In this document: in pieces, positions 17,459-25,521 of the stretch
How the letters are laid out: each line of letters opens with the position of its first letter
Numbering within the stretch: position 1 is the first letter of the stretch
Assembly: GCA_034436155.1 (NCBI GenBank)
Contig: DAOTVP010000047.1
Span: 1 to 64,000 of the forward strand
Direction of reading: 5' to 3'
DNA length: 64,000 bases
Source of the DNA: GCA-2794515 sp034436155
GTDB lineage: Bacteria > Chloroflexota > Anaerolineae > Aggregatilineales > Phototrophicaceae
Notes under the pieces: generated by a model
What the model saw: the letters and a program-made list of their open reading frames with translations, nothing else
What the model was told of the DNA's origin: nothing
The model's database searches: none
Translations under genes and position numbers: made by a program

Positions 17459-18715
17459 ATGATAGTAAATGATGATACCAAACCCCGTGTGCTAGTCTCG
17501 AATTATTATGGTAGTGTGCCACCACCGCCTGATGATATTGATTTAGATGATCCTATGCCAGAAGGTGATGTGCGCGGACCGGGTTGCCTGATATGGGCGG
17601 TGATGATTGTCTTCATCTTGATATTGGGTGTGATTATCGTTATCTTGGCCAGTGCGGCAGGTTGGACAGATGGGCAACGTGTCGCTAATATGGATGCAAC
17701 CGCCACTCAAGCCGAATTTATCAACGAAACATTACGGCGCATCCCAACGGATGTATTCTTGCAAAATGAGTATAACTTTCAGTTACGGCTCAATGCGTTG
17801 GCGCAGATGACCCCTGGTGTGCCACAAGTGCCAGAATTACAAATCACCGCGACGGCGCTCATCCAACAACAGGTGATTAACTTACAATTGACACAATTGC
17901 CTCAAGATTTTATCAACAATGACCGCGCTCGCATCGAACAACGACTGGCGTATCTGAGTCAGTTTATGCCCAATTCGCCCGAATTAATGGCATATCAAGC
18001 CACCGCAACCGCGTATATCACGCTATTCACCCCCACGGCAACCTTAGCGGTGGTACAAGCGCAACCGAGCCCGACACCGCAAGTCGCTCCGACCCTCAAT
18101 TCAACTGGCGGGTTCGATTTACCGGCATTACTGGCGACCGCCCGCCAACAAATTGATTTGGGGCAACTGGCAGAAGCCTATAACACGCTCGACATTATCA
18201 TTCGTGTGGATGAAAATTATGAACGGGCAACGGTGCGGAGTTTGATGAATCTGGTCTTAACACGCCAAGCCCGCCCGTTATACGCCTCGTTGGATACGCT
18301 CGCCGAAGCCATCCGCCTGACCGACCTCGCCGAAGAATATGGCGATATTGGAGACCTCAATTATGAGCGCCTCATCGCGGGGTTGTATTTGAATGTGGTG
18401 AGCGCCTCGGGATCTGGCAATCATGGCATTGCTATTCGGCGTATTCAAGATATTCTGCGTTATCAAAGCACCTATAAGGGCATCAACTTGACCGAAATGC
18501 TCTTTAACGAATATGTCGCTTATGGCGATGCGCTGGTGGCAGGGTATCAAGCCTGCCAAGCGGTGTCGCAATATCAACAGGCGCTCAGTTTGTTTTATAA
18601 CGCCTCGGTAGATAGCAAACGGAGCATCGCGCAAGCCCAATGCACCGCCAGCACCCAACCGACATCGAGCGCACCGATTGGTGAAATCCCGACTTACGAG
18701 CCGATCGCCCCGTGA
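17459..18715 (+). CDS. Single-TM membrane protein with Gln-rich and repeat-like extracellular region
   Basis: 418 residues from ATG 17459 (MIVNDDTKP); an upstream ATG at 17393 is possible but has no better ribosome-binding site. A short acidic, Pro-rich cytoplasmic part (PPPPDDIDLDDP) precedes one transmembrane helix (about residues 43-65), then an extracytoplasmic helical region with Gln-rich segments, a Thr/Pro linker (PSPTPQVAPT), and a C-terminal helical region of about 180 residues that resembles tetratricopeptide-like repeats (LATARQQIDLGQLAEAYNTL). No enzyme motif. May be a scaffold or adaptor. A structured RNA candidate follows its stop codon. Confidence 0.75.
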   Translation: MIVNDDTKPRVLVSNYYGSVPPPPDDIDLDDPMPEGDVRGPGCLIWAVMIVFILILGVIIVILASAAGWTDGQRVANMDATATQAEFINETLRRIPTDVFLQNEYNFQLRLNALAQMTPGVPQVPELQITATALIQQQVINLQLTQLPQDFINNDRARIEQRLAYLSQFMPNSPELMAYQATATAYITLFTPTATLAVVQAQPSPTPQVAPTLNSTGGFDLPALLATARQQIDLGQLAEAYNTLDIIIRVDENYERATVRSLMNLVLTRQARPLYASLDTLAEAIRLTDLAEEYGDIGDLNYERLIAGLYLNVVSASGSGNHGIAIRRIQDILRYQSTYKGINLTEMLFNEYVAYGDALVAGYQACQAVSQYQQALSLFYNASVDSKRSIAQAQCTASTQPTSSAPIGEIPTYEPIAP

Positions 18716-18733
18716 TAGGGTGGGTTCTCATAG

Positions 18734-18949
18734 GGCGCTCATGGTTATTTCATCCAAAATTTAGACCGAGCGCCTAACATCTTAACCATAATGAACATGC
18801 GAACTTGGTTGGGTTGTGTTGATTCCCTCTTGAGTGGTACGAATGTGTCGTTTCCAAGTTCGTGAAAAAAGTCTTCTGGAAGTGAGCTCAAAGTTAGCTC
18901 TTCCCTTTGTGAACTACCTGTCGTGTCCCCCCTCACACAGGTAGTTTTT
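18734..18949 (+). ncRNA. Candidate structured non-coding RNA with pseudoknot and terminator
   Basis: This 329-base gap has no plausible ORF but strong structure. Stem 1 GGCGCTC/GAGCGCC (18734-18740/18768-18774); stem 2 atggtta/taaccat (18741-18747/18783-18789) starts in the loop of stem 1 and pairs downstream, forming an H-type pseudoknot. Then a hairpin CGAACTTGG/CCAAGTTCG (18800-18808/18854-18862), a hairpin GGAA-gt-GAGCT/AGCTC-TTCC (18878-18904), and a rho-independent terminator ending at 18949. I do not recognise it as tmRNA, RNase P, SRP or 6S RNA. It could be a separate RNA or a structured 3' UTR of the preceding gene. No clear promoter was found at its 5' end. Confidence 0.5.
18912..18949 (+). 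terminator. Rho-independent terminator of the RNA candidate
   Basis: Perfect 10-bp stem aactacctgt (18912-18921) / acaggtagtt (18937-18946), C-rich loop, T run to 18949. It ends transcription about 95 bases before dnaN. Confidence 0.88.
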
Positions 18950-19044
18950 GATCCTGCGAAAATGTATGTTCAAAAAACGCTATTATTTTATCGCATTTTG
19001 TGGTAAAGTTGGGATAAATTTGGGATATATAAGGGTCATAAAAT

Positions 19045-20181
19045 ATGAATGTTGCCGTTTTACAAGAAAATTTGCTCAAGGGGATTAACATCGTCAAAAA
19101 TGCCATCGAATCGCGCCCAACGATGCCCGTATTGGGGAACATCCTCATCGAGACCGATAATTCAAAACTCAAACTCGCGGCAATTGATATGAGTTTGGGC
19201 ATGGGTATCACCTGTTGGATTGGCGCGAGTATCACCACCGAAGGCGGAATCACGCTCCCGTCCAAGACCTTGCAAGATTTGGTCTCGAAATTGTCTCCAG
19301 AAAAAGTGGAACTCAACCTCGACCAAGCCACCCAAACCGTCCATCTGCGTTGTGGCGCGACCAAAGCCAACATCAAAGGCATTGATGCCAGCGAATTCCC
19401 GCCTGTGCCAGAACAAACCGAGGGCGATTTTGCGGTTGAAGGCAAAGTGTTCAAAGAGATGATCAACCAAACCGTCTTCGCCGCCGCCACCGAAGATAAT
19501 CGCCCCATCCTGACGGGTGTTTTGATGCGTGTTGAGGGCGATAACCTCACCCTGACCGCCAGCGATGGCTATCGCCTTGCGGTACGAAGTGCCAAACTCA
19601 TGGAAAGTTTAGATAAACCAGTGGATTTGGTCGTGCCTGCTCGCACATTGGCGAATGTGGCAAAAATCATCACTGATGATGATAGCGAAGTGTTGATCAC
19701 ACTGCCCAAAGAACGCGATATTGTCGTCTTTCAGACGAAAAACGTGGTCGTCTCGTCACAAGTTTTAGAGGGCAAATTCCCCGATGTATCGGCGATTATC
19801 CCCAAAAATTATCGCACGATGTGTATCGTCCCCAGAGAAGATTTTCTGCGGATTTGCCAACGCGCCGATGTGTTCGCCCGCGATAATCATTCCAGTGGGC
19901 GCATCATCATCACCCCTGCCAAAAGCCCGAATGATGTCGGCACGATTATGGTCATGAGTAAGAGCAATGAACGGGGCGATAACGAGAGCATCATCGAAAC
20001 CAGCGTAGAAGGCGAAGGCTTGAATATCTCGTTCAATATCCGTTATCTGATGGATGTGTTGAATGTCATCACCGATTATAACGTGGTTTTCCAGAGCAAT
20101 GGCACAGGTGCGCCTGGGGTCATCCGCCTCGAAAATCGGGATGATTTTGTGCATATCATCATGCCCATGACCGACCGGTAA
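19045..20181 (+). CDS. dnaN: DNA polymerase III sliding clamp (beta subunit)
   Basis: 378 residues, normal for the family. The N-terminus (NVAVLQENLLKGINIVKNAI, RPTMPVLGNI) is the typical first clamp domain; internal SGKQ-equivalent blocks, ATEDNRPILTGVL, LTASDGYRLAVR and the C-terminal HIIMPM are clamp landmarks. It forms a ring around DNA and tethers the replicative polymerase. AAGGG lies upstream of ATG 19045. No dnaA, recF or DnaA-box cluster is nearby, so the usual dnaA-dnaN arrangement is not seen here. An AT-rich leader follows the terminator of the RNA candidate. Confidence 0.97.
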   Translation: MNVAVLQENLLKGINIVKNAIESRPTMPVLGNILIETDNSKLKLAAIDMSLGMGITCWIGASITTEGGITLPSKTLQDLVSKLSPEKVELNLDQATQTVHLRCGATKANIKGIDASEFPPVPEQTEGDFAVEGKVFKEMINQTVFAAATEDNRPILTGVLMRVEGDNLTLTASDGYRLAVRSAKLMESLDKPVDLVVPARTLANVAKIITDDDSEVLITLPKERDIVVFQTKNVVVSSQVLEGKFPDVSAIIPKNYRTMCIVPREDFLRICQRADVFARDNHSSGRIIITPAKSPNDVGTIMVMSKSNERGDNESIIETSVEGEGLNISFNIRYLMDVLNVITDYNVVFQSNGTGAPGVIRLENRDDFVHIIMPMTDR

Positions 20182-20202
20182 CCAGATAATTGGTGCGGAA
20201 TA

Positions 20203-20294
20203 GGGACGATATACGCGCTATGCGCTAATCGTCCCATACAAATGGAATATATTCCAATTTGGGGACGTGTACGGGCGGATTAGAATATCTGCCC
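20203..20294. repeat. Cluster of three palindromic repeats after dnaN
   Basis: Within the 168-base gap: gggacgat..atcgtccc (20203-20235) around atacgcgctatgcgcta; a perfect 14-bp TGGAATATATTCCA (20243-20256); and gggcggat..atctgccc (20273-20294). The first and third belong to classes seen elsewhere in the window. No promoter is obvious in the remainder. Confidence 0.85.
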
Positions 20295-20349
20295 TCAAAA
20301 TACCCCATTATTTATGAGACACGCCAACTATCATTAAAGGGGGAATATC

Positions 20350-21282
20350 ATGGCGATTTTTGTCGTTACGGGTGGGGCGGGATTCATCGGCTCACACCTC
20401 GTAGAACGCCTGCTCAAAGATGGGCATCACGTCCGCATTATTGACGATTTATCATCAGGTAAATCCGAAAACGTAGCTCATTTACGCGCCCTCAATGGTG
20501 ATTTACACATCACCCATGCCACCATCGCCGATTATGATGCCATCCGCCCCATTTTCGCCCATGCCGATTATGTATGGCATCACGCCGCCGTGATTTCTGT
20601 CCCCTATAGCGTAGACCATCCCCAAGAAACGCACGCCGTCAATGTCACAGGGACGCTCCATATTTTGCGAGCATCGCGTGAAGCGGGTATCAAACGGGTG
20701 ATATTCGCCAGTTCATCCGCCGTGTATGGTGATAATGACCGCCCATTACAAGCCGAACACGACCCGCTCGCGCCTATCTCGCCGTATGGGGTCACGAAAT
20801 GGATGGGTGAACAGTACATGCAGATGTTTCATCGGTTATACGGGCTAGAGACGGTGTGTTTCCGCTATTTTAATGTCTTTGGCGCACGTCAAGATCCCAC
20901 ATCGGCGTATGCCGCCGTCATCCCTAAATTTATCTCTCAGATGAAGCGGGGTGAAGCGCCGACCATTTTTGGCACGGGCGAAGCCACTCGTGATTTCACC
21001 CATGTGGATAACATCGTCCACGCCAACATCCTCGCCACCACCGCGCCCGATGTGGCGGGGGGCATTTTCAACATCGCCACGGGGATGCGAATTCGCGTGA
21101 ATGACCTTGTTCATACGCTTAATCATATCTTGGGGACATCGATTCAACCGATTTATGCCCCACCTCGCCCAGGCGATATTCTCCATTCGTGCGCCGATAT
21201 ACGCTTCGCCACCGAAAAACTGAATTTTACCCCAATAATTGATTTTGAAGCGGGATTACGCCAAACAGTTGACCATTTTTGA
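20350..21282 (+). CDS. NAD-dependent sugar-nucleotide epimerase/dehydratase
   Basis: 310 residues. NAD-binding TGGAGFIGSHLVERL at 7-21, SSSAVYG at 121-127, catalytic Y146 and K150 (SPYGVTK), RDFTHVDNIVHAN block. Related to, but clearly distinct from, the enzyme at 8881 and closer in pattern to UDP-glucose/UDP-GlcNAc 4-epimerases. Preceded by an AGGGGGAA ribosome-binding site. It is followed by a membrane protein gene and a glycosyltransferase gene in the same direction, consistent with a role in glycan precursor supply. Confidence 0.88.
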   Translation: MAIFVVTGGAGFIGSHLVERLLKDGHHVRIIDDLSSGKSENVAHLRALNGDLHITHATIADYDAIRPIFAHADYVWHHAAVISVPYSVDHPQETHAVNVTGTLHILRASREAGIKRVIFASSSAVYGDNDRPLQAEHDPLAPISPYGVTKWMGEQYMQMFHRLYGLETVCFRYFNVFGARQDPTSAYAAVIPKFISQMKRGEAPTIFGTGEATRDFTHVDNIVHANILATTAPDVAGGIFNIATGMRIRVNDLVHTLNHILGTSIQPIYAPPRPGDILHSCADIRFATEKLNFTPIIDFEAGLRQTVDHF

Positions 21283-21330
21283 TGTATAATCAAGCATCAG
21301 GTGCGAAAAAATCATACACAAGGATGCAAC

Positions 21331-22416
21331 ATGAGCTTTGATGATGAACTCGATTTTTTAGATAATATGGATAGTGATAGTGGCGCGGATGCCGATTTAG
21401 AGCGCAAAATTGCCGAATTTGATGCTCAAGTCAAACAACGCATGAAAATTTTGATCAACCCCAAACGTCCATTAGAGCAACGGATTGCCGCCGCCGAATG
21501 GCTCGGTGAATGTGGTGAACCGAAAGCGATTGTCGCACTCAAGCGTGTGTATGATAAAGAACCGAAAAATGCGCCCCTCCGTAAAGCTGTTATTTATGCT
21601 TTGGGGCAATTTAAGGCATTAGACGATGCCATCCAACGCAATCCGGGCGAATCGGTCGCCGATGCTTTGGGCAATCCAGAAAATGCGCTGGTGTTGCAAC
21701 TCATCAATAATCTCACATTAGATAATGCCTTTGGTGAACGCAAAAAAATATCCCCAAGCGCCCTTAGTCGTGTGCGCTTGGGCTTGTTGCTGGTTTTTTT
21801 GGTGCTGGTAGGGTTGAATTTGGCAACACTCGGTGGGAGCAATTCTGGCGGTGGGTCTATCCCTAGTGCCACATCCACACCTGCCGAAAGCCCAACCCCA
21901 TCGGGACCTACAGCGACACCGACCATCACCGAAACGCCCACCAATACACCCACGCCGACCCTCAGCCCGACACCCACCGCCGATCCCGAAGCCTTACGGC
22001 GCGATGTGAGCGCGTTATATGCCATTTTGGATAATCTTGAAGACCCCGGTCGGGGTGCGTATGCCCGACTGAATCAATACTGGATAGACCGCAACCGCAC
22101 CAATTGTTTCGAGGCAGATCCTATCATCCCCGATAATTTCGTGGTGAATCCAGAACTCTCTATCCGTACTGATGTGCCGTTGGTGCGTGAACTCGAACTG
22201 GCGGCGCAAGACATCAACGTGATTTTGACCTTTTTGCGAGGCGACCCGACTCAATCACCCACAACCGGTTGGGCAGATTTCCGCGAAGCCTGTACCAGTG
22301 GTCTCATCAATGATGAAGCGCGTGTTGCCCAAGCCACCAATTACATGCTGTTCCTCAGCAACGCATTACAATCGGCGCGGGCAAAACTCGATAACATCCG
22401 CAATCAATTGCGCTAG
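21331..22416 (+). CDS. Membrane protein with HEAT-like cytoplasmic domain and Thr/Pro linker
   Basis: 361 residues from ATG 21331, with AAGGA eight bases upstream; the longer frame from 21301 lacks support. A very acidic N-terminus (DDELDFLDNMDSDSGADAD) precedes a helical repeat region with a HEAT/PBS-lyase-like unit (EQRIAAAEWLGECGEPKAI, ALGQFKAL), a transmembrane helix (about 154-172), a Thr/Pro/Glu linker (TPTITETPTNTPTPT) and a C-terminal extracytoplasmic helical domain with two Cys. It lies 7 bases before the glycosyltransferase gene and is probably in the same operon. Function unknown. Confidence 0.8.
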   Translation: MSFDDELDFLDNMDSDSGADADLERKIAEFDAQVKQRMKILINPKRPLEQRIAAAEWLGECGEPKAIVALKRVYDKEPKNAPLRKAVIYALGQFKALDDAIQRNPGESVADALGNPENALVLQLINNLTLDNAFGERKKISPSALSRVRLGLLLVFLVLVGLNLATLGGSNSGGGSIPSATSTPAESPTPSGPTATPTITETPTNTPTPTLSPTPTADPEALRRDVSALYAILDNLEDPGRGAYARLNQYWIDRNRTNCFEADPIIPDNFVVNPELSIRTDVPLVRELELAAQDINVILTFLRGDPTQSPTTGWADFREACTSGLINDEARVAQATNYMLFLSNALQSARAKLDNIRNQLR

Positions 22417-22423
22417 AGGGTGA

Positions 22424-24340
22424 ATGCGTCCAATTACGCTTTTTATTCTTCTTCTCGCGGTGTTCCTGCGCGTGTATCATCTGAACCAACAAAGTTTTTG
22501 GTTTGATGAAGCCTTCGCATGGAACATTGTGATTCAACCCGATATGTTCCCGCGCATCGCTGCCGATACGCATCCGCCTCTGTATTATCTGCTCCTACGC
22601 GGATGGATGAGCCTGATGGGGGATAGCGAATTGGCGTTGCGGAGCTTATCGGCGTTCATCAGCACGTTGACCGTCGCCGTGATGTATCCGTTGGGGCGCG
22701 AAATCGCCAAAAAATTAGGCATAGGGTTAGTTTTTATCCCCCTGACGGCGATGTTATTCTTCGCGCTCAACGATGCCGATATTTTCCACGCCCAAGAAGC
22801 GCGTAACTACGCCCTATATAACCTGCTCGGCGCGACCAGTATTTGGTTATATCTGCGCTGGGTTAATCGTTTATCCCCACCCCCAACCCCCTCCCCACAA
22901 AGTGGAGAGGGGGCTATAAATCGTGATAATCTCCAAAATCGTAGGGGGGGATTAGCGAAGCGTATATCCCCCCAGCATCATATTCATCTATCGGGCATTT
23001 TCTGGTCACTTTCGATTGCCTTGCTGGTCTATACCCATTATCAGGGGGTATTCATCCCCGCTATCATCGGCTTACATGCCCTGATTTTTCTGCGCCATAA
23101 AACCCGCCTGTATGCCATTTTCTGGTTGATGCTATCAGGTATATTACTCGCGCCCTGGATGCTGTTTGTGACCATCCCCCAAGCCCAAAACGCGCTCGAA
23201 AAAGGGTTGCCATTCGCCATCCCATCTAATATCGAGACGCTTGTGGATTTGCGCGGGCGCTTTTTGGGCGCGATGTGGGTGTTGCTCATCGGCTTGATGC
23301 TGATGGGCGTATGGGGCGCTATGCAACGAAAAAAATGGGGACTGGTGATTTTACTCACGGGATGGATTATTATCCCGTTTACAGTGCTATTTGTGGGGAA
23401 TATCTACGCCCCCCTGTTGACTGACCGCAAGTTATTGCTCATCACGCCCGCGATTGCGCTGTTGATGGCGATCGGCACGGCGCAACTCGATCGCGTTGGG
23501 CGCGGATTGGTCATCATGTCAATCCTCGTCTATAGCCTCGCTACGGTAGATTTTTATCACCAACGGGAGCCGTGGCGCGATATATCCGAGACGGCGTTAG
23601 CCTATGCCCAACCCCAAGATTTATTTTTAGCAGAAGCCCAAGTCGGACAATATCCGCTCAAATATTATTTTACGCGCCACATGCCACCCGATAGCCAATT
23701 TTATACCTTCACCTTTCTAGGCGACCCCACCATGTCGCCGACCACCGACTGGTATACGTATTACGACCTGTTTTTGCCCGATGTGCTATCGCAACATATC
23801 CAAAACCAGACCGATGATATTGCGACGGCGTGGGTGGTGTTTTGGAGCAACGACCGCGCCGTCTTAGACCGCCTGTCAGATGCGGGATATACGCGCACAT
23901 GGTCACATCTCACCGACCATTTCGGCAATATCATCACCACGTATCGCTACGATAAATTATCAACACAACCCGTAGATAGTTTTGCCAATGGTATGATTTT
24001 ACGCGGGGCGTTGGTAGATGAAGATGCGCTACGGCTCGATTTATGGTGGTCTACATCGGCATCGCTTTCTGCCGATTACACCACCGCAGGCGGGTTACTC
24101 AATGCCAATGGCGTGTTGGTAGCGCAGTGGGATAGTTTTCCGCCGATGATGACCAGCCAATGGGATGAAAATATGCACATCTACGACCCCAAGCCGTTGC
24201 AAATGGTGGATGGATACACCCTCACGGCGGGCGAGTATACCGCCATCGTGAAGGTGTATGTGTGGGATGGTCAAATCACGGATATTCGCACACAATCCGA
24301 TGCGCCCTATGTGGTGATTGGCACACTGACAATAGATTAG
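22424..24340 (+). CDS. GT-C fold membrane glycosyltransferase (ArnT/PMT-like) with repeat-derived loop
   Basis: 638 residues, about ten transmembrane helices then a soluble C-terminal beta domain. The first loop has FWFDEAFAW and THPPLYYLLLRGW; the Asp of xDE and the HPPLYY block are the usual GT-C lipid-linked-sugar transferase signature. Residues about 150-187 form a Pro/Gly/Arg-rich loop encoded by palindromic repeats (22887-22973); the paralog at 52084 has no equivalent at this site. Expected to transfer a sugar from a polyprenyl carrier to an extracytoplasmic acceptor. Preceded by gaggg close to ATG. Confidence 0.87.
   Translation: MRPITLFILLLAVFLRVYHLNQQSFWFDEAFAWNIVIQPDMFPRIAADTHPPLYYLLLRGWMSLMGDSELALRSLSAFISTLTVAVMYPLGREIAKKLGIGLVFIPLTAMLFFALNDADIFHAQEARNYALYNLLGATSIWLYLRWVNRLSPPPTPSPQSGEGAINRDNLQNRRGGLAKRISPQHHIHLSGIFWSLSIALLVYTHYQGVFIPAIIGLHALIFLRHKTRLYAIFWLMLSGILLAPWMLFVTIPQAQNALEKGLPFAIPSNIETLVDLRGRFLGAMWVLLIGLMLMGVWGAMQRKKWGLVILLTGWIIIPFTVLFVGNIYAPLLTDRKLLLITPAIALLMAIGTAQLDRVGRGLVIMSILVYSLATVDFYHQREPWRDISETALAYAQPQDLFLAEAQVGQYPLKYYFTRHMPPDSQFYTFTFLGDPTMSPTTDWYTYYDLFLPDVLSQHIQNQTDDIATAWVVFWSNDRAVLDRLSDAGYTRTWSHLTDHFGNIITTYRYDKLSTQPVDSFANGMILRGALVDEDALRLDLWWSTSASLSADYTTAGGLLNANGVLVAQWDSFPPMMTSQWDENMHIYDPKPLQMVDGYTLTAGEYTAIVKVYVWDGQITDIRTQSDAPYVVIGTLTID
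22887..22973. repeat. Two palindromic elements in frame inside a glycosyltransferase gene
   Basis: First: ccccctccccac (22887-22898) / gtggagaggggg (22902-22913), one mismatch, like 50979-51005. Second: ggggggat (22944-22951) / atcccccc (22966-22973) around tagcgaagcgtat, the same core as the intergenic gggacgat and ggcggat classes. Together they encode a low-complexity loop of about 37 residues without disturbing the frame. Confidence 0.88.
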
Positions 24341-24445
24341 AATTTTCGACAAGATTGTGATAATCAGTTATAGTTCACACCAATCTAACCCTGATTGCGA
24401 GATCTTCAAAGCTATCTATTTATCATCATATCAAAGTGGGGTATC

Positions 24446-25477
24446 ATGAGCGACCCAAATCAATCCAGTGAAAATCTTCAAGATCAAGCCTTATTAGATG
24501 CGTGGCGTACATTGATGTATTTTGATCAATTGAGTATGAAAGGCAGAAAGGATTTCAAAAATTTACGTCGATGGATTATTCTCATCACGTTTATGATAAG
24601 TGTCTTCTCTGTTTTCACCCTGATGTTTTCATTTGCACAATGGTTTGTGTTGATTTTGCCGATTGTTGGGTTAAATCTCATGAACTATACCACCTTGTAT
24701 TCCAAGCCCACAACATGGATTGAACATCGTTACGCCGCCGAAAAAGTACGCTCAGAAATTTATTTATATCGCGCCAATGTCGGTAAATATCATCTTCCAC
24801 CCAACCAAAAAGATGATATTTTACAAGATGAGGTGAGCAAAGTTCTCGAAGACGCACCACATGGCATGTCTGATGAAGGGTTTATTGATAAAGAAACCTT
24901 CGACAAAAATCCAATGGAAGAGATTCAAAAAGCCCTCGAATGGTCAAAAGATGATAACGGGTTCACCGATTTATCGGACGATGCGGGCATGAAACAATAC
25001 ATTAAAACCCGTGTTCAAGGACAAATGGAGTGGTATCAGACGACAGTCAAAAAAGATTACAAAGAAGGCAAGCGCATGACCCAGGTTGCTATTGTCATTA
25101 CAACCATTGGGTCAATCTTGGGGTTATTGTTAGGCGCGAATGAACCTCATTGGGTGGGTTTATTTGCCATTGTCAATTCCATTAGTGTTGCTTTAGTGGC
25201 GTTTTCTAATGTGAATATGAGTGGCAGGACGTATCGCTTATATTATGAAACGCTGGTTAAGTTAAAAAGGCGATTGGGAAAGTGGAATGCCATTTTGAAC
25301 AATGATGACATGAAAGACTCAACATTCAAAGAACAAGCGCGTTCAAAATTCGTTACCGATATCGAAACGATTTTGATGGATGAACTCGACAGATGGTATG
25401 AAATTGCCACTGAAATTCAAATATCCAATGATACCAGCCTGAGAAATAGTTTTAGCAAACAGGTGGATAGTGAATAA
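24446..25477 (+). CDS. DUF4231/SLATT-like four-helix membrane protein
   Basis: 343 residues from ATG 24446 with ggggt just upstream; the frame from 24395 adds an unlikely N-terminus. Two transmembrane helices (about 43-61 and 66-83) precede a charged cytoplasmic region; a second pair (about 226-245 and 251-270) is preceded by MEWYQTTVKKDYKEGKRM and followed by an amphipathic helix region. Helical hairpins with flanking W-Y-x-x-x-K segments fit the DUF4231/SLATT superfamily, whose members are proposed pore-forming effectors in nucleotide-signalled defence. No cyclase or sensor partner is adjacent. The gene looks more AT-rich than its neighbours, hinting at transfer. Family assignment is from pattern memory. 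Confidence 0.6.
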   Translation: MSDPNQSSENLQDQALLDAWRTLMYFDQLSMKGRKDFKNLRRWIILITFMISVFSVFTLMFSFAQWFVLILPIVGLNLMNYTTLYSKPTTWIEHRYAAEKVRSEIYLYRANVGKYHLPPNQKDDILQDEVSKVLEDAPHGMSDEGFIDKETFDKNPMEEIQKALEWSKDDNGFTDLSDDAGMKQYIKTRVQGQMEWYQTTVKKDYKEGKRMTQVAIVITTIGSILGLLLGANEPHWVGLFAIVNSISVALVAFSNVNMSGRTYRLYYETLVKLKRRLGKWNAILNNDDMKDSTFKEQARSKFVTDIETILMDELDRWYEIATEIQISNDTSLRNSFSKQVDSE

Positions 25478-25521
25478 TTGAGTCATTGGATGACTGAAAA
25501 ATCATCAGTCATCCGTGTTAC

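Noticed and set aside
18745..18936. 63-residue minus-strand frame over the intergenic RNA candidate
   Set aside because: It spans all the hairpins and the terminator and has no ribosome-binding site; the RNA structure explains the segment better.
19045..20181. Replication origin next to dnaN
   Set aside because: No dnaA, no DnaA-box cluster and no AT-rich unwinding element beyond an ordinary leader were seen.
22887..22973. Assembly or sequencing error as explanation of the in-frame repeats
   Set aside because: The frame stays open through both elements and into conserved downstream helices, and the second paralog shows the same phenomenon at another site.
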